A stretch of 64,000 nt of DNA from SURF-21 sp964510515 (GCA_964510515.1 CAZEAU010000002.1:62001-126000), one strand, 5' to 3'; positions 38,621-47,366 are shown, counted from the first letter of the stretch. Translations and numbers: made by a program. Notes: generated by a model not told the origin, from the letters alone.

Positions 38621-39273
38621 CCTATGCTCCAGGTCTCCGACATCCTCAAGCCCTCCATTTCCGAAGCGTAGGCGGCACGGCACCTGCCCGCCCTGACCTC
38701 CTCCACCAGCTCCGCCTCGCTGCATATCTCCCGCTCGAACACGGTGAGGCAGCGCCCCAGCTGCATGAGGAAATGCGCGTCGCTGCCGCCGATGCCGGGA
38801 AGGCCGTATTCCCGCGCGCAGGCCTGCGCGACGGCGTTGGACTGCGGGCTCGAGCCCCCGTTGAGGGTCTCGACGGCGTCCACGTTGGCCAGCAGGTACT
38901 CGGCCCTTTCCTCCCCCAGGATATGGTGCAGGCCTCGCGTGTCGCGGCAGGGGTGGGCGGGGATGAGGGCCCCTCCCTCCCCCCTGACCTGGGAGAGCAA
39001 TTCCTCGAAGGGGACTTTCCAGGGGTAGCGCGCACGCTCGAGCCCGAAGACCAGCATGTCCCCGAGCTCGGTATAGACCTCCACCCCGCGGAAGACGGGG
39101 AAGCCGACCTCCTCGCCCAGGCGCCGGGCGACCTCCGCCCCCTCCATCTCCTCATGCTCGGTCACGCATACGGCGTCCAGTCCGACGCGCGGCGCCGCTT
39201 CGACCAGTTGCCGCGGGTCTATGCGGGAGCAGGGAGAGGACACTGCGGTATGCACATGCATGTCGATCAGCAT
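38617..39273 (-). CDS. PHP-domain metal-dependent phosphoesterase (first of pair)
   Basis: A 218-residue PHP protein with HVHT near the start, TEHEEMEG, GVEVYTE, PAHPCRDTRG and GGSDAH. It differs from its neighbour at TEHE (for TEHH), which may alter one metal ligand. ATG 39273 is preceded by GGAGGAGG at about nine bases; the longer upstream frame is not supported. The two genes form a small operon and probably arose by tandem duplication. Function unknown beyond phosphoester hydrolysis. Confidence 0.86.
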   Translation of the reverse strand: MLIDMHVHTAVSSPCSRIDPRQLVEAAPRVGLDAVCVTEHEEMEGAEVARRLGEEVGFPVFRGVEVYTELGDMLVFGLERARYPWKVPFEELLSQVRGEGGALIPAHPCRDTRGLHHILGEERAEYLLANVDAVETLNGGSSPQSNAVAQACAREYGLPGIGGSDAHFLMQLGRCLTVFEREICSEAELVEEVRAGRCRAAYASEMEGLRMSETWSIG

Positions 39274-39458
39274 ACGTTGTTGCCTCCTCCGCCGCCCGTA
39301 AACGGGCAGGCTCGCATATTCTTTCACACCCGGCGCACTTCCTTCAAGTGCAGGGCTCACCCACAAGGGAACGAAGGAGCGTTACGCCAATATATAATGG
39401 GGGCGCGGGGGACCGCGCGAGAGGCGCCGCGGTCCGTGAACGATGGGAGATGATAGCC

Positions 39459-40067
39459 ATGATGTTCGAGCGCGGGGAAACCAAGACCGTGTTCATGCCC
39501 TTGCTCTGCCTGGTAGTGCTCCTCGCCTCTCTCTGCGCCGCGGGCTGCGGCAGCCCGGAGCCCGCGCCGCCGGCGGAGGAGGTCGCCACCGGGGAGGCGG
39601 TGCAACCGCGCCCGCAGGCGTTGGCCCTCAGGCTCTATTTCGCGGAAAGCGATGGTGATAGCGAGTGGCTGCGCGCCGAGGAGAGGACGGTCGGCGAGGC
39701 CTCCGACCCCTGCCGCGCCGCCCTGGAGGAGCTCATCGCCGGGCCCGCGCCGGGATCCGGGCTCTCCGCGGTCCTCCCGCCCACGGTGAGGGTGCTCGGC
39801 GTCGAGGTCGCGGACGGGGTGTGCACGGCGAACGTGAGCGCCGAGATACTCAGCGACGCCGCCGCCGTCGGGGCCGGCGCCTCCGGCGAGGAACTGGCCC
39901 TTGCCGCCATCGCCAACACCCTCACCGAGCTCGGCGGCGTGGAGCGGGTCAGGCTGCTGGTCGAGGGGGTGCAGAGCGGCATGGTGGACGGCCGCTTAGT
40001 CGAGGACTTCTGGGGGCACATGGGGCTGCCGGAGTACCTGGAGCGCAATGAGGGCCTCATCCGCTGA
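39459..40067 (+). CDS. GerMN-domain lipoprotein
   Basis: A 202-residue lipoprotein: the signal peptide ends at Cys30 (LCAAGC), followed by a Pro/Glu/Ala linker. A GerMN domain follows, with LRLYFAESDG, AALEELIAGPAPGSGLSAVLPP, VEVADGVCTANVSAEI and AIANTLTELGGVERVRLLVEG. GerMN domains occur in spore germination and LpqB/GerM lipoproteins. ATG 39459 has GGGAG at nine bases; other ATGs are close (39450, 39462). TATAAT (39393-39398) lies upstream. It is divergent from the PHP pair. Confidence 0.88.
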   Translation: MMFERGETKTVFMPLLCLVVLLASLCAAGCGSPEPAPPAEEVATGEAVQPRPQALALRLYFAESDGDSEWLRAEERTVGEASDPCRAALEELIAGPAPGSGLSAVLPPTVRVLGVEVADGVCTANVSAEILSDAAAVGAGASGEELALAAIANTLTELGGVERVRLLVEGVQSGMVDGRLVEDFWGHMGLPEYLERNEGLIR

Positions 40068-40149
40068 AGCGGCCACGCCCCTCCCGCGCCGCCCCCGGGC
40101 GCGGTTCCCGGCCGCAGGCGACGGTAAGGGAGAGGAAGGGACGGCGGAT

Positions 40150-40941
40150 ATGGCGACGCCCGCGAACGCGGACCTTCCCCGCGGCGTGATGTTCGCCGCT
40201 TATACCGTGCCCACGCGGCCCCTTGCCCTGCATGCAGACGACGGCGCCCGCCTGCACTGCGTGCGCCTGGGGCGCGAACCGGGCCGGGCGGTGGTGCTCT
40301 GCCACGGCTTCGGGGGGAACAAGAACATCCGCGACTTCGTGGCCCTGGCACAGGACCTGGCTTCCCTCTACACCGTCTATACCTTCGATTTCCGCGGCCA
40401 CGGCCTCTCCCCCGGCCGCTCCACCTTCGGCTACCTGGAGGTGTACGACCTCAAGGCGGCGGTGGAGAGGGCGCGGCGCGAGGGCAGCCCGCGCGTGGCC
40501 GTGATCGGCTTCTCCATGGGCGGGGTGGCAGCCATGCGCTACGCCGCCCTCTACGGGGGCCTGGACTCGGTGACCGCGGTGAGCGTGCCCTCAGACATCC
40601 GCACCGCCCGCGCCCCGGGGGCGCGCCTCATCCGCCGCCTCATCGGCAACCCCCTGGGCAGGGCCGCCGCCTCGCGCCGCTACGGGGTGGAGGTCGACAA
40701 GTCCTGGAGGCTGCAGGCGCCTCCCGCCCGCCTGGTGCACCTCATACCCCCCCAGCCGCTGACCATCATACAGGGGGAGGATGATTTCGTCTTCGAGGTG
40801 GAGCAGGCGAGGGAGCTGAGCAGGCTCGCGGGGGATGGCTGCACCCTGGTGACCTTCCCCCGTTTCGGCCACGCCGAGCAGGGCTACGGCCCTCGCCTTC
40901 TCTCGTGCATCCTCGACACCCTGGCCACCGACCTCGCCTGA
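40150..40941 (+). CDS. Alpha/beta hydrolase
   Basis: A 263-residue serine hydrolase. The oxyanion region is LCHGFGGNKNIRDF, the nucleophile elbow is GFSMGG, the acid is in GEDDFVFEV and the catalytic His in RFGHAEQGYG. No signal peptide is present. It is close to esterase/lysophospholipase-like proteins of actinomycetes, but the substrate cannot be named. ATG 40150 has a loose GAGAGGAAGGGA-type SD. It is 82 bp after the GerMN lipoprotein in the same orientation. Confidence 0.86.
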   Translation: MATPANADLPRGVMFAAYTVPTRPLALHADDGARLHCVRLGREPGRAVVLCHGFGGNKNIRDFVALAQDLASLYTVYTFDFRGHGLSPGRSTFGYLEVYDLKAAVERARREGSPRVAVIGFSMGGVAAMRYAALYGGLDSVTAVSVPSDIRTARAPGARLIRRLIGNPLGRAAASRRYGVEVDKSWRLQAPPARLVHLIPPQPLTIIQGEDDFVFEVEQARELSRLAGDGCTLVTFPRFGHAEQGYGPRLLSCILDTLATDLA

Positions 40942-40950
40942 ACCCAAAGA

Positions 40951-41077
40951 TGGGGTCAGGTCTTGTTCTTTGCTTGCTACGCTTATTTGCCCATATAATG
41001 GCAAAGTAGAGGTCGCTGACCAGCTATTATAGACCTCGGTCTGCTTAGAGAAAACCGCCGCTGCAAAACCTGGCCCC
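40951..41077 (+). repeat. REPIN-like element, copy 4, with different interior
   Basis: The left arm TGGGGTCAGGTCTTGTTCTT and the right arm GCAAAACCTGGCCCCA match the arms of the 34-kb elements in reverse orientation. The interior is different and longer (127 bp total). An inverted pair (AGGTCGCTGACC / GACCTC) and TATAAT-like segments lie inside. Only the arms are shared, as expected for hairpins moved by a REP-type transposase. Confidence 0.7.
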
Positions 41078-41112
41078 ACGCGTTCTTCCCAGCATGTCAT
41101 CCAAGGGACCGG

Positions 41113-42318
41113 CTATGCGAATTCGGGCAGCATCTCCAGCAGGACCTGCTCCAGCTCCTCCACGCCCTTCTCCCAGGCGAAGCACTCCAGCGCCATGGCA
41201 CGCGCCCTCTCTCCCAGCCCATCGCACATGTCATCGTCGCGCAGCAGGCGCGCGGCGGCGGCGGCGAACTCCGCCGGGTCGTCTGCGACGAGCATATCCA
41301 GCCCATGCTCGGCATCCACCCCCTCCGCCCCCAGCGAGGTGGTCACGATGGGCAGGCCCATGGACATGGCCTCCAGTATCTTGCCGCGGAAACCGCCCCC
41401 GATGCGCACGGGGTTCACGAAGACCCTGGCCCTCTCGAAGTAGGGGCGCACATCCTCGACCGTCCCGGTGACGATGATGGAGGAATCGGAGCGCGCCAGC
41501 TCCTGAAGGTCGGGGGTGGGGTCCTTGCCGACCACGTAGAAGCGCGCCTCGGGGACCTCGCTTTTCACCCGCGGCCACATCTTCTCGCAGAACCAGAGCA
41601 CGGCATCGCGGTTGGGGTCATGCGGATAGTTGCCCAGAAACATCAGGGCCGGCTCCTTCTCGCATTCCTCCAAGACGCAGAAATGCTCCACGTCCACGCC
41701 ATGCGGCACCACCGCGATATCCAGGTCGGGGCGGATTTCGAGGAGCTCGCTCTTTCCCTGAGGGGTCAGGACGAGCACTTTATCCGCGTCCGCGTACATG
41801 TCGAACTCGAAGCGGCGCAGGCCCTTGAGGTTGAAGAGCGCCGAGAGGCCGGCGCGCGAGAGCCCCTGCACCTCCCAGGCCTTGCGACGCGCGAGATAAT
41901 AGCACTCGTGCACCGACATCACCCGCTTCATCCCCGCCAGGTCGGGGTTGCGGAAGAGGTACTGCGCCACCATGGAGTACTCGCTGATGACCACGTCGTA
42001 GCGCCGGCGGCCCACCATCTCGCGCAGGCGCACGTACATCTCGTCCGCGTAGTTGTTGAGGAAATAGACGGGCACGGGAGAGAACAACCAGTCTCGCGCC
42101 TTGCGCAAGGGGTTGCCGCAGGCCGGCATGGGCACGGACTCGAAATCGCGGCAGAAGCGCGAGACCGTCCCCTCGTGCTCCCTTTCCTCGGGGGAAACGA
42201 AAGTGAGCAGCGACACGTTATGGCGCTGCGAGAGTATGCGCACCCGGTTGTAGATGATGACCGGCCCGCCGATGACCTTCTCGTGGGGCAGCGTCTTGCA
42301 GACGAAGAGTATGTCCAT
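41113..42318 (-). CDS. Glycosyltransferase, GT4 family
   Basis: A 401-residue GT-B glycosyltransferase. The N-terminal domain starts DILFVCKTLPHEKVIGGPV, with a Gly-rich acceptor loop. The C-terminal domain has VVPHGVDVEHFC, FLGNYPHDPNRDA, VVGKDPTPDL and the donor-binding EX7E region (PVRIGGGFRGKILEAMSMGLPIVTT). It likely adds a sugar to a lipid, polysaccharide or glycoprotein; no partner genes are adjacent. ATG 42318 is preceded by AAAGGTGAG. The frame extends 150 codons further upstream, but that part is GC-rich filler. Confidence 0.88.
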   Translation of the reverse strand: MDILFVCKTLPHEKVIGGPVIIYNRVRILSQRHNVSLLTFVSPEEREHEGTVSRFCRDFESVPMPACGNPLRKARDWLFSPVPVYFLNNYADEMYVRLREMVGRRRYDVVISEYSMVAQYLFRNPDLAGMKRVMSVHECYYLARRKAWEVQGLSRAGLSALFNLKGLRRFEFDMYADADKVLVLTPQGKSELLEIRPDLDIAVVPHGVDVEHFCVLEECEKEPALMFLGNYPHDPNRDAVLWFCEKMWPRVKSEVPEARFYVVGKDPTPDLQELARSDSSIIVTGTVEDVRPYFERARVFVNPVRIGGGFRGKILEAMSMGLPIVTTSLGAEGVDAEHGLDMLVADDPAEFAAAAARLLRDDDMCDGLGERARAMALECFAWEKGVEELEQVLLEMLPEFA

Positions 42319-42574
42319 CTCACCTTTCCCTCTCTTGCGCGAACAAAGCCGCGGCGTCGCCCGCATGCCGCGGCCGCCTGCCCACGATTCTAACCCAACC
42401 TGCGCGCGGGGAAGAACCCGGCCCGCGCCGCACGGGGCGTAAGCGCGCCGCCGGTCTATCGCATTCGCGCGCCATGTCGTAGAGGTCCCCGGGGGCGGAG
42501 AGCGGGCACGCCTCGGACCCCCGGGAACGGCGCAGGCGGAGGCGCGCGCCGCGGGAGGCCGCGCGTGCTCCTCT

Positions 42575-44095
42575 TCAGGCGAGGTAATGCCTGCGCAGCT
42601 CGCGCTTGAGTATCTTGCCGATGGAGCTCTTGGGAAGGGACTCCAGCATGCGCACCTCGCGAGGCTGCTTGAAGCTCGGCAGGCGCCGGCGGCAGAACTC
42701 CAGCAGCTCCCCCTCGCTCGTGGCCGCCCCGGGCTTCGGAGCCACATAGGCCACGATATCCTCCCCGTAAACGGGGTCGGCCACCCCAATCACCGCCACC
42801 TCCGCCACCGCGGGATGCCCGTAGAGGACCTCTTCGATCTGCGCGGGCATGATGTTCTCCCCGCCCTTGATGATGATGTCCTTCACCCGGTCGGTGATAT
42901 AAAGATACCCGTCCTCGTCGAGGAAGCCTATGTCGCCGGTGTGCAGCCATCCTCCCCGCAGCGCCTCCTCCGTCTCCTGGGGCAGCTTGTGATAGCCCTT
43001 CATGACCTGCGGCCCGCGCACCACGACCTCGCCCACGGCCCGGGGCGGCAGCGGATTGTCGGCCTCGCCCCAGACCTCCAGCTCCATGTTGGGATAGGCC
43101 TTTCCGGTGGAGCCGTCCCGCCACTGCTGGCTGGGCCGCAGCACCGCCCCCATGCCCGCCGTTTCGGTCAGGCCATAGAGCTGGCGCATGCCGCAGCCGA
43201 ACTTGGCCATGAAATCGTCCCTCAGCTCACGGGGCAGCGGTGAGCCCCCCGCGATGCAATCCTCGAGGGAGCTGAGGTCGTATTTGTCCGCGTGGGGATG
43301 GTGGAGGATGAGCGAGTACATGGTGGGGACGGCGGGAAAGAAATTGACCCGATATCTCTCGATGAGGCGCATGCACTCCTCGGGGTCGTACCAGCGCATG
43401 AGTATGGCCCTGGTCTCGGGGATATCGCTGAGGTTGCCGGCGTTTATGGCGCCCACGCCGAAGATATGGGCCATGGGCAGACACATGAGGGTTATCTGCG
43501 CCTTGGTGACCTCGTTGGCGATATAGGCGCTCTCCGCCGAGGCGATGAGATTGGCATGGGTGAGCATGACCCCCTTGGGCTTGCCGGTGGTCCCCGAGGT
43601 GTACATGAGTATGGCCAGGTCGTCGGGCTCCCTGTCCACGATCTCCAGCTCGGGGGAGGAGCCCTCGAGCAGCCCCCCATAGGATAGGGCGCGCTTGCCG
43701 TCATCGTCCCCCAGCACGATGATGTGCCGCAGGTCGGGCAGGCCCTCCGCCGCCTCCAGCATCTTATCCCGCAATATGGCGTCGGTGATCAGCGCCACGG
43801 CCCCGGAATCCTCCAGGATATAGCGGCACTCGGCGGCTGAGAGCACGAAGAGTATGGGCAGCGCCGCGGCCCCGATGGCGTGTATGCCCCTCAAGGCCTC
43901 GAAGACCTCGGGGCAGTTGGACATGCTCACCGCCACCACATCGCCCTCGCCGACGCCCAGCCCGCGCAGGGCATTCCCCAGGCGAGCGCTGTTGCGCCTC
44001 AGCTCCAGATTGGTGATCTCCCGCCCCTCGAAGACCACCGCCACCACCTCGCCGACCCGCTGGAGATGTTGCTCGCCCAACATAGCCACGTTCAC
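42575..44095 (-). CDS. Acyl-CoA ligase, AMP-binding family
   Basis: A 506-residue adenylate-forming enzyme that activates a fatty or aromatic acid to its CoA thioester. The ATP loop is YTSGTTGKPKGV, followed by a His-loop (MAHIFGVGA), the A5 motif (YGLTETAG), A7 (GWLHTGDIGFLDEDGYLYI) and the A10 lysine region (KSSIGKILKREL). Start: GTG 44095, preceded by GGGGGGTG; the frame upstream is not convincing. It diverges from an SDR across 446 bp. Long- or medium-chain acids are likely, but specificity is not readable. Confidence 0.9.
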   Translation of the reverse strand: MNVAMLGEQHLQRVGEVVAVVFEGREITNLELRRNSARLGNALRGLGVGEGDVVAVSMSNCPEVFEALRGIHAIGAAALPILFVLSAAECRYILEDSGAVALITDAILRDKMLEAAEGLPDLRHIIVLGDDDGKRALSYGGLLEGSSPELEIVDREPDDLAILMYTSGTTGKPKGVMLTHANLIASAESAYIANEVTKAQITLMCLPMAHIFGVGAINAGNLSDIPETRAILMRWYDPEECMRLIERYRVNFFPAVPTMYSLILHHPHADKYDLSSLEDCIAGGSPLPRELRDDFMAKFGCGMRQLYGLTETAGMGAVLRPSQQWRDGSTGKAYPNMELEVWGEADNPLPPRAVGEVVVRGPQVMKGYHKLPQETEEALRGGWLHTGDIGFLDEDGYLYITDRVKDIIIKGGENIMPAQIEEVLYGHPAVAEVAVIGVADPVYGEDIVAYVAPKPGAATSEGELLEFCRRRLPSFKQPREVRMLESLPKSSIGKILKRELRRHYLA

Positions 44096-44182
44096 GACGT
44101 CACCCCCCGTCGCAGCGCGAAGGCGCGGCGCGCCTTCGCGAAACCCCGACCCGCCATCCGCCCGCATATCCTATGTTCCCCT

Positions 44183-44238
44183 CCGGGCATCGCTTGTAAC
44201 CCGTAAGCGAGGGGCGCAGGCCGGGCATCGCTTGTAAC
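44183..44238. repeat. 18-bp direct repeat, period 38 bp
   Basis: CCGGGCATCGCTTGTAAC occurs at 44183-44200 and 44221-44238. It lies between the acyl-CoA ligase and SDR genes. The rest of this 446-bp gap has no ORF. Confidence 0.7.
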
Positions 44239-44366
44239 GCGCGGGGGGCGCGCGGCCCGGGCGGCGCATGGCGAGGTCGGGCGCCGCGCGGCAGGGCCGG
44301 ACTCCGCGCGGAGAGGCGCCGCGGCGCCTCGACATGGGCGTTGCCGCCGCAAGGGTTTTTGCTCAT

Positions 44367-44380
44367 TGCAAACGTTTACA
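44367..44380. promoter_or_regulatory. Palindrome resembling a LacI-family operator
   Basis: TGCAAACGTTTACA is a near-perfect 14-bp palindrome centred on AAACGTTT, the type bound by many LacI/CcpA-like regulators. It sits in an AT-rich island about 160 bp before the SDR gene and 270 bp before the acyl-CoA ligase gene. No such regulator is encoded in the window. Confidence 0.35.
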
Positions 44381-44541
44381 GCATCAAATAACATGGGCGT
44401 GGCGAAAAGCCGCGCCTAACCCCTGAGCACGCTCAGGGAAAAGGGACGGCGGCTATGCTATGAATATCGGGGCCGCCGCGGCCACGCGCGCCGGCAAGGG
44501 CGCGGGGGCACCCGCGTCCTCGCTTGCGGGGAGAGATGAGA

Positions 44542-45414
44542 ATGGAGAGCAAACGCATGAGGATAAAGGGAAGGCGAGCCCTGATAGCCGGGGGCGCGAG
44601 CGGCATCGGCCTGGCCCTGGCGGCGAGGCTGGCGGCGAAGGGCGCCGATATCATACTGCTGGACATGAACGAAGCCGCGCTGGAGGAGGCGGTGGCGCAG
44701 CTGCGGGGAGAGGGCTACGAGGCCTGCGGGTATCGGGCGGATGTGACCTCCATAGAGGAGCTCGCCCGCATACGGGAGGAGCTCGCGGCCAAGGGACACA
44801 GCCCGGACATCCTGGCCAACTGCGCGGGCATCACCCTCATCGCCCATGTCAGCGCGACCGACCACGAGGAATGGCAGCGCATCATCGACGTCAACCTCAA
44901 GGGCACGATGAACAGCGTGGAGACCTTCCTCCCCCATATGCTGGAGAGGGGCCGCGGGCATATCCTGAACATCGGCTCCATAGACGGCATCATCCCCGTG
45001 CCGGGGCAGTCCGCCTATTGCGCCAGCAAATTCGCCGTCACCGGCTTCAGCGAGGTCCTCTATTACGACCTCAAGGGAGAGGGCGTGGGCGTCACCCTGG
45101 TCTGCCCGGGCTACGTGAAGACCCCCATGGCCAGCACCTCGACCATCAAGGACCTCCCCCTCCACTTTCCGGGGGCCCGCCAGCTTGAGCGGCTGCTCCT
45201 CGGATTGGGCGGCTCGCCGCGCAAGGTGGCCAGCCGCGCGGTGGAGGCCATCATCCGCGGGGACTTCCTGGTCATACCGGGCCTGCCCAGCAGGATACTC
45301 TATCTCTACCGCCGCCTCTTCCCGCGCCTCGCCACCCTCTCCGGGCTGGGGGTGGCCCGCTTCTTCGCCTGGTGGCGCAGGCGGCTGCCCAAGCGAGCCT
45401 TTCAGGCCACCTGA
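44542..45414 (+). CDS. Short-chain dehydrogenase/reductase with C-terminal extension
   Basis: A 290-residue SDR. The nucleotide motif is AGGASGIGLAL, the NAG motif is NCAGIT, and the catalytic residues are a Ser in IGSIDG and the Tyr/Lys of YCASK. The C-terminal 80 residues (SPRKVASRAVEAIIRGDFLVIPGLPSRILYLYRRLFPRL) form a hydrophobic and basic extension typical of membrane-associated SDRs. ATG 44542 is preceded by GGGGAGAG at six bases. Oxidoreduction of a lipid or ketone group is likely; the substrate is unknown. Confidence 0.87.
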   Translation: MESKRMRIKGRRALIAGGASGIGLALAARLAAKGADIILLDMNEAALEEAVAQLRGEGYEACGYRADVTSIEELARIREELAAKGHSPDILANCAGITLIAHVSATDHEEWQRIIDVNLKGTMNSVETFLPHMLERGRGHILNIGSIDGIIPVPGQSAYCASKFAVTGFSEVLYYDLKGEGVGVTLVCPGYVKTPMASTSTIKDLPLHFPGARQLERLLLGLGGSPRKVASRAVEAIIRGDFLVIPGLPSRILYLYRRLFPRLATLSGLGVARFFAWWRRRLPKRAFQAT

Positions 45415-45447
45415 GGGCAATGACTCATTCCGCGCGGCCGCGACATG

Positions 45448-45530
45448 TTGGGGTCAAGCCTTTATAATCCAAAAACCTCCCTTTTTCTATTTGACCATCA
45501 ACCATTTAATGCAAAGATGTGACCCCCAAG
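45448..45530 (+). repeat. REP-type hairpin of a second family
   Basis: TTGGGGTCAAGCCTTT at the left is matched in inverted form by AAAGATGTGACCCCCAAG at the right, with an 83-bp span. The arms differ from the 34-kb REPIN family except for the GGGGTC core. It lies between the SDR stop and the TetR promoter. Confidence 0.6.
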
Positions 45531-45545
45531 CCGTTCATCTCCGCG

Positions 45546-45600
45546 TTGACATGCCTCCGATGCATGTTAGAATTGAATAAACCGACTGGTTGGTCTATTC
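45546..45600 (+). promoter_or_regulatory. tetR promoter with a 26-bp palindromic operator
   Basis: TTGACA (45546-45551) and TAGAAT (45568-45573) are 16 bp apart. Immediately downstream, 45575-45600 forms a near-perfect palindrome with arms GAATAaACCgAC and GTtGGTcTATTC. It covers the expected transcription start and lies directly before the TetR gene, so autorepression is the likely role. Confidence 0.7.
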
Positions 45601-45613
45601 AATGGAGGCAGGG

Positions 45614-46291
45614 GTGAGCGTACCGGCAAATGCCGTATCCAGGGGGGAGAAGACGCGCAGGCGCATCGTCGGCCACGCCATCCTGATCATGTACGAGAAG
45701 GGTTACGCGCGCACCACCATCGATGACATTATCGCGGCGGCGGGAGTGACCAAGGGCAGTTTCTATTTCCACTTTTCATCCAAAGAGGAATTGGGCTATG
45801 CGGTAATAGAGAGCTCCTCGGAGCATATCCTCGGCAGCATTCGCGCATCCCTCGACCGACCGGACCTAACGCCTTTCGAGCGCATCAAGGCCATGCTCGA
45901 GGAGGTACAGGGCATCGTGGAGGCGGCGGACTGCTCCCGCGGGTGCATCCTGGGAAACCTCGCCCTTGAGACCAGCCACTCCAACCAGGGGTTCCGGGAG
46001 AGGATAGCGCGGTCTTTCCGGGATTGGTCACAACTCATAGCGTCGGAGCTGGAGGAAATGAAAAGGGAGGGGGGCCTGCCGCCGGACTTCGACAGCTCCC
46101 GCTACGCGGATTTCATCATCGGCGCCCTGGAGGGCGGGATCATGATCAGCAAGGTCACCCGGGACCCGGCGCCCATGCGCAACAGCGTGGCGCTCGTGCT
46201 CGAGCAGTTCGCGGACCTGAAAGACCGCGACCGGCAAAAGGCGGGGGAAGGCCGGCTTGCGGTCAAAGGAGGAGATGCAGATGCCGGATGA
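45614..46291 (+). CDS. TetR/AcrR-family transcriptional regulator
   Basis: A 225-residue repressor. The helix-turn-helix is in KTRRRIVGHAILIMYEKGYARTTIDDIIAAAGVTKGSFYFHFSSKEELGYAV, a textbook TetR N-terminus. The ligand domain contains CSRGCILGNLALETS, a pattern seen in TetR_C_6-like regulators (as in YxaF). GTG 45614 is preceded by GGAGG at five bases; an earlier ATG at 45602 overlaps the SD. The stop overlaps the next gene by 11 bp, so the regulator and the Fe-S protein form one unit. Confidence 0.88.
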   Translation: MSVPANAVSRGEKTRRRIVGHAILIMYEKGYARTTIDDIIAAAGVTKGSFYFHFSSKEELGYAVIESSSEHILGSIRASLDRPDLTPFERIKAMLEEVQGIVEAADCSRGCILGNLALETSHSNQGFRERIARSFRDWSQLIASELEEMKREGGLPPDFDSSRYADFIIGALEGGIMISKVTRDPAPMRNSVALVLEQFADLKDRDRQKAGEGRLAVKGGDADAG

Positions 46292-47366
46292 AGTGCACGA
46301 GCGTTTGCGGGAATTGCTGGACAGGCATCCCACGGGATGTGCCCCCGCACCCGAGATCATCGAGATTTTGAAGGCCTTCTTCACGGAGGAGGAAGCGAAG
46401 GTGGCCCTGGGCCTGGGGTTCCGCCCCTTCGGCGCGGAGGACGTCGCCCGCCGCGCCGGGGTCGATGCAGATACGGCGCAGAGGTGTCTCGATTCCCTGG
46501 CGGACAAGGCGGTGGTCTTCGTGCGGGAGAAGGAAGGAAAGCTCGGTTATGCCCTCCTCCCGGTTATGCCCGGCATTTTCGAGTTCCCCTACATGAAGGG
46601 GATGAGCGACGAGATGCGGCTGAAGTTGACCCCCCTGTGGAGGAAATACCTGCCGGAGCTCGGCAAGGGTTTGAGCGGCACCGATACCAGGTTCTCTCGC
46701 ATTATCCCCATCCAGGAGGAGGTGGACAGCGAGCCCGGCGTCCTTCCCTACCAGAAGGTTTACGAGATGATCGACAAGGCCGCGGTGCTGGGCATCGCCA
46801 CCTGCGCCTGCCGCGACATGGAGCGCAAGTGCGACGCCCCCCGCGAGGCATGCATGCTCTTCGACCAGACCTGCACCTACCTGGTGGAGAGAGGCTTCGG
46901 GCGCTACCTCGACAAGGAGGAGATGAAGGAGAAGCTGCGGGAGTTCGACGAGGCCGGGCTGGTGCATCAGATCAACAACGTGCAGGAGCGCCTGACCTTC
47001 GTGTGCAACTGCTGCACCTGCTGCTGCGGCCTTTTGCGCGTGAGCCTGGAATGGGGCCACGCACCCGTCTTCGCCTCCTCCGGTTTCGCGCCCGAGGTCG
47101 ATGCGGAGCTGTGTACCTCATGCGGCATCTGTGCCGACGAGAGGTGCCCCGTCGGCGCCATAACGGTCGGCGGGGAAACGGTGGTGGTGGACCGCCGCCT
47201 TTGCATCGGCTGCGGGCTCTGCGTCAGCGGCTGCCCGGAGGGGGCGCTGCGCCTGGTCGGGGTGCGGGAATCCCCCGAGCCCCCGCAGACCACCGGGGAG
47301 ATGGGCATGAAGATCCTGCAGGAAAAGGGCAAGCTGGAGGCGTTCCTGGAAGTAACAAGCCCCTGA
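46281..47366 (+). CDS. Cys-rich 4Fe-4S protein with N-terminal winged-helix-like region
   Basis: A 361-residue protein. The N-terminal ~90 residues (FTEEEAKVALGLGFRPFGAEDVARRAGVDADTAQRCLDSLADKAVVFV) look like a winged helix. The middle has CACRDMERKCDAPREACMLFD and the unusual run VCNCCTCCCGLLR. Two 4Fe-4S motifs end the protein: CTSCGICADERCP and CIGCGLCVSGCP. Many anaerobes carry this type next to TetR genes; an electron-transfer or redox-sensing role is likely, but the partner is unknown. ATG 46281 has AAAGGAGG at eight bases and overlaps tetR. Confidence 0.85.
   Translation: MPDEVHERLRELLDRHPTGCAPAPEIIEILKAFFTEEEAKVALGLGFRPFGAEDVARRAGVDADTAQRCLDSLADKAVVFVREKEGKLGYALLPVMPGIFEFPYMKGMSDEMRLKLTPLWRKYLPELGKGLSGTDTRFSRIIPIQEEVDSEPGVLPYQKVYEMIDKAAVLGIATCACRDMERKCDAPREACMLFDQTCTYLVERGFGRYLDKEEMKEKLREFDEAGLVHQINNVQERLTFVCNCCTCCCGLLRVSLEWGHAPVFASSGFAPEVDAELCTSCGICADERCPVGAITVGGETVVVDRRLCIGCGLCVSGCPEGALRLVGVRESPEPPQTTGEMGMKILQEKGKLEAFLEVTSP

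Noticed and set aside
41113..42789. A longer glycosyltransferase starting at 42789.
   Set aside because: The extra 157 codons are Arg/Pro/Ala-rich filler, and ATG 42318 gives the normal GT4 N-terminus.
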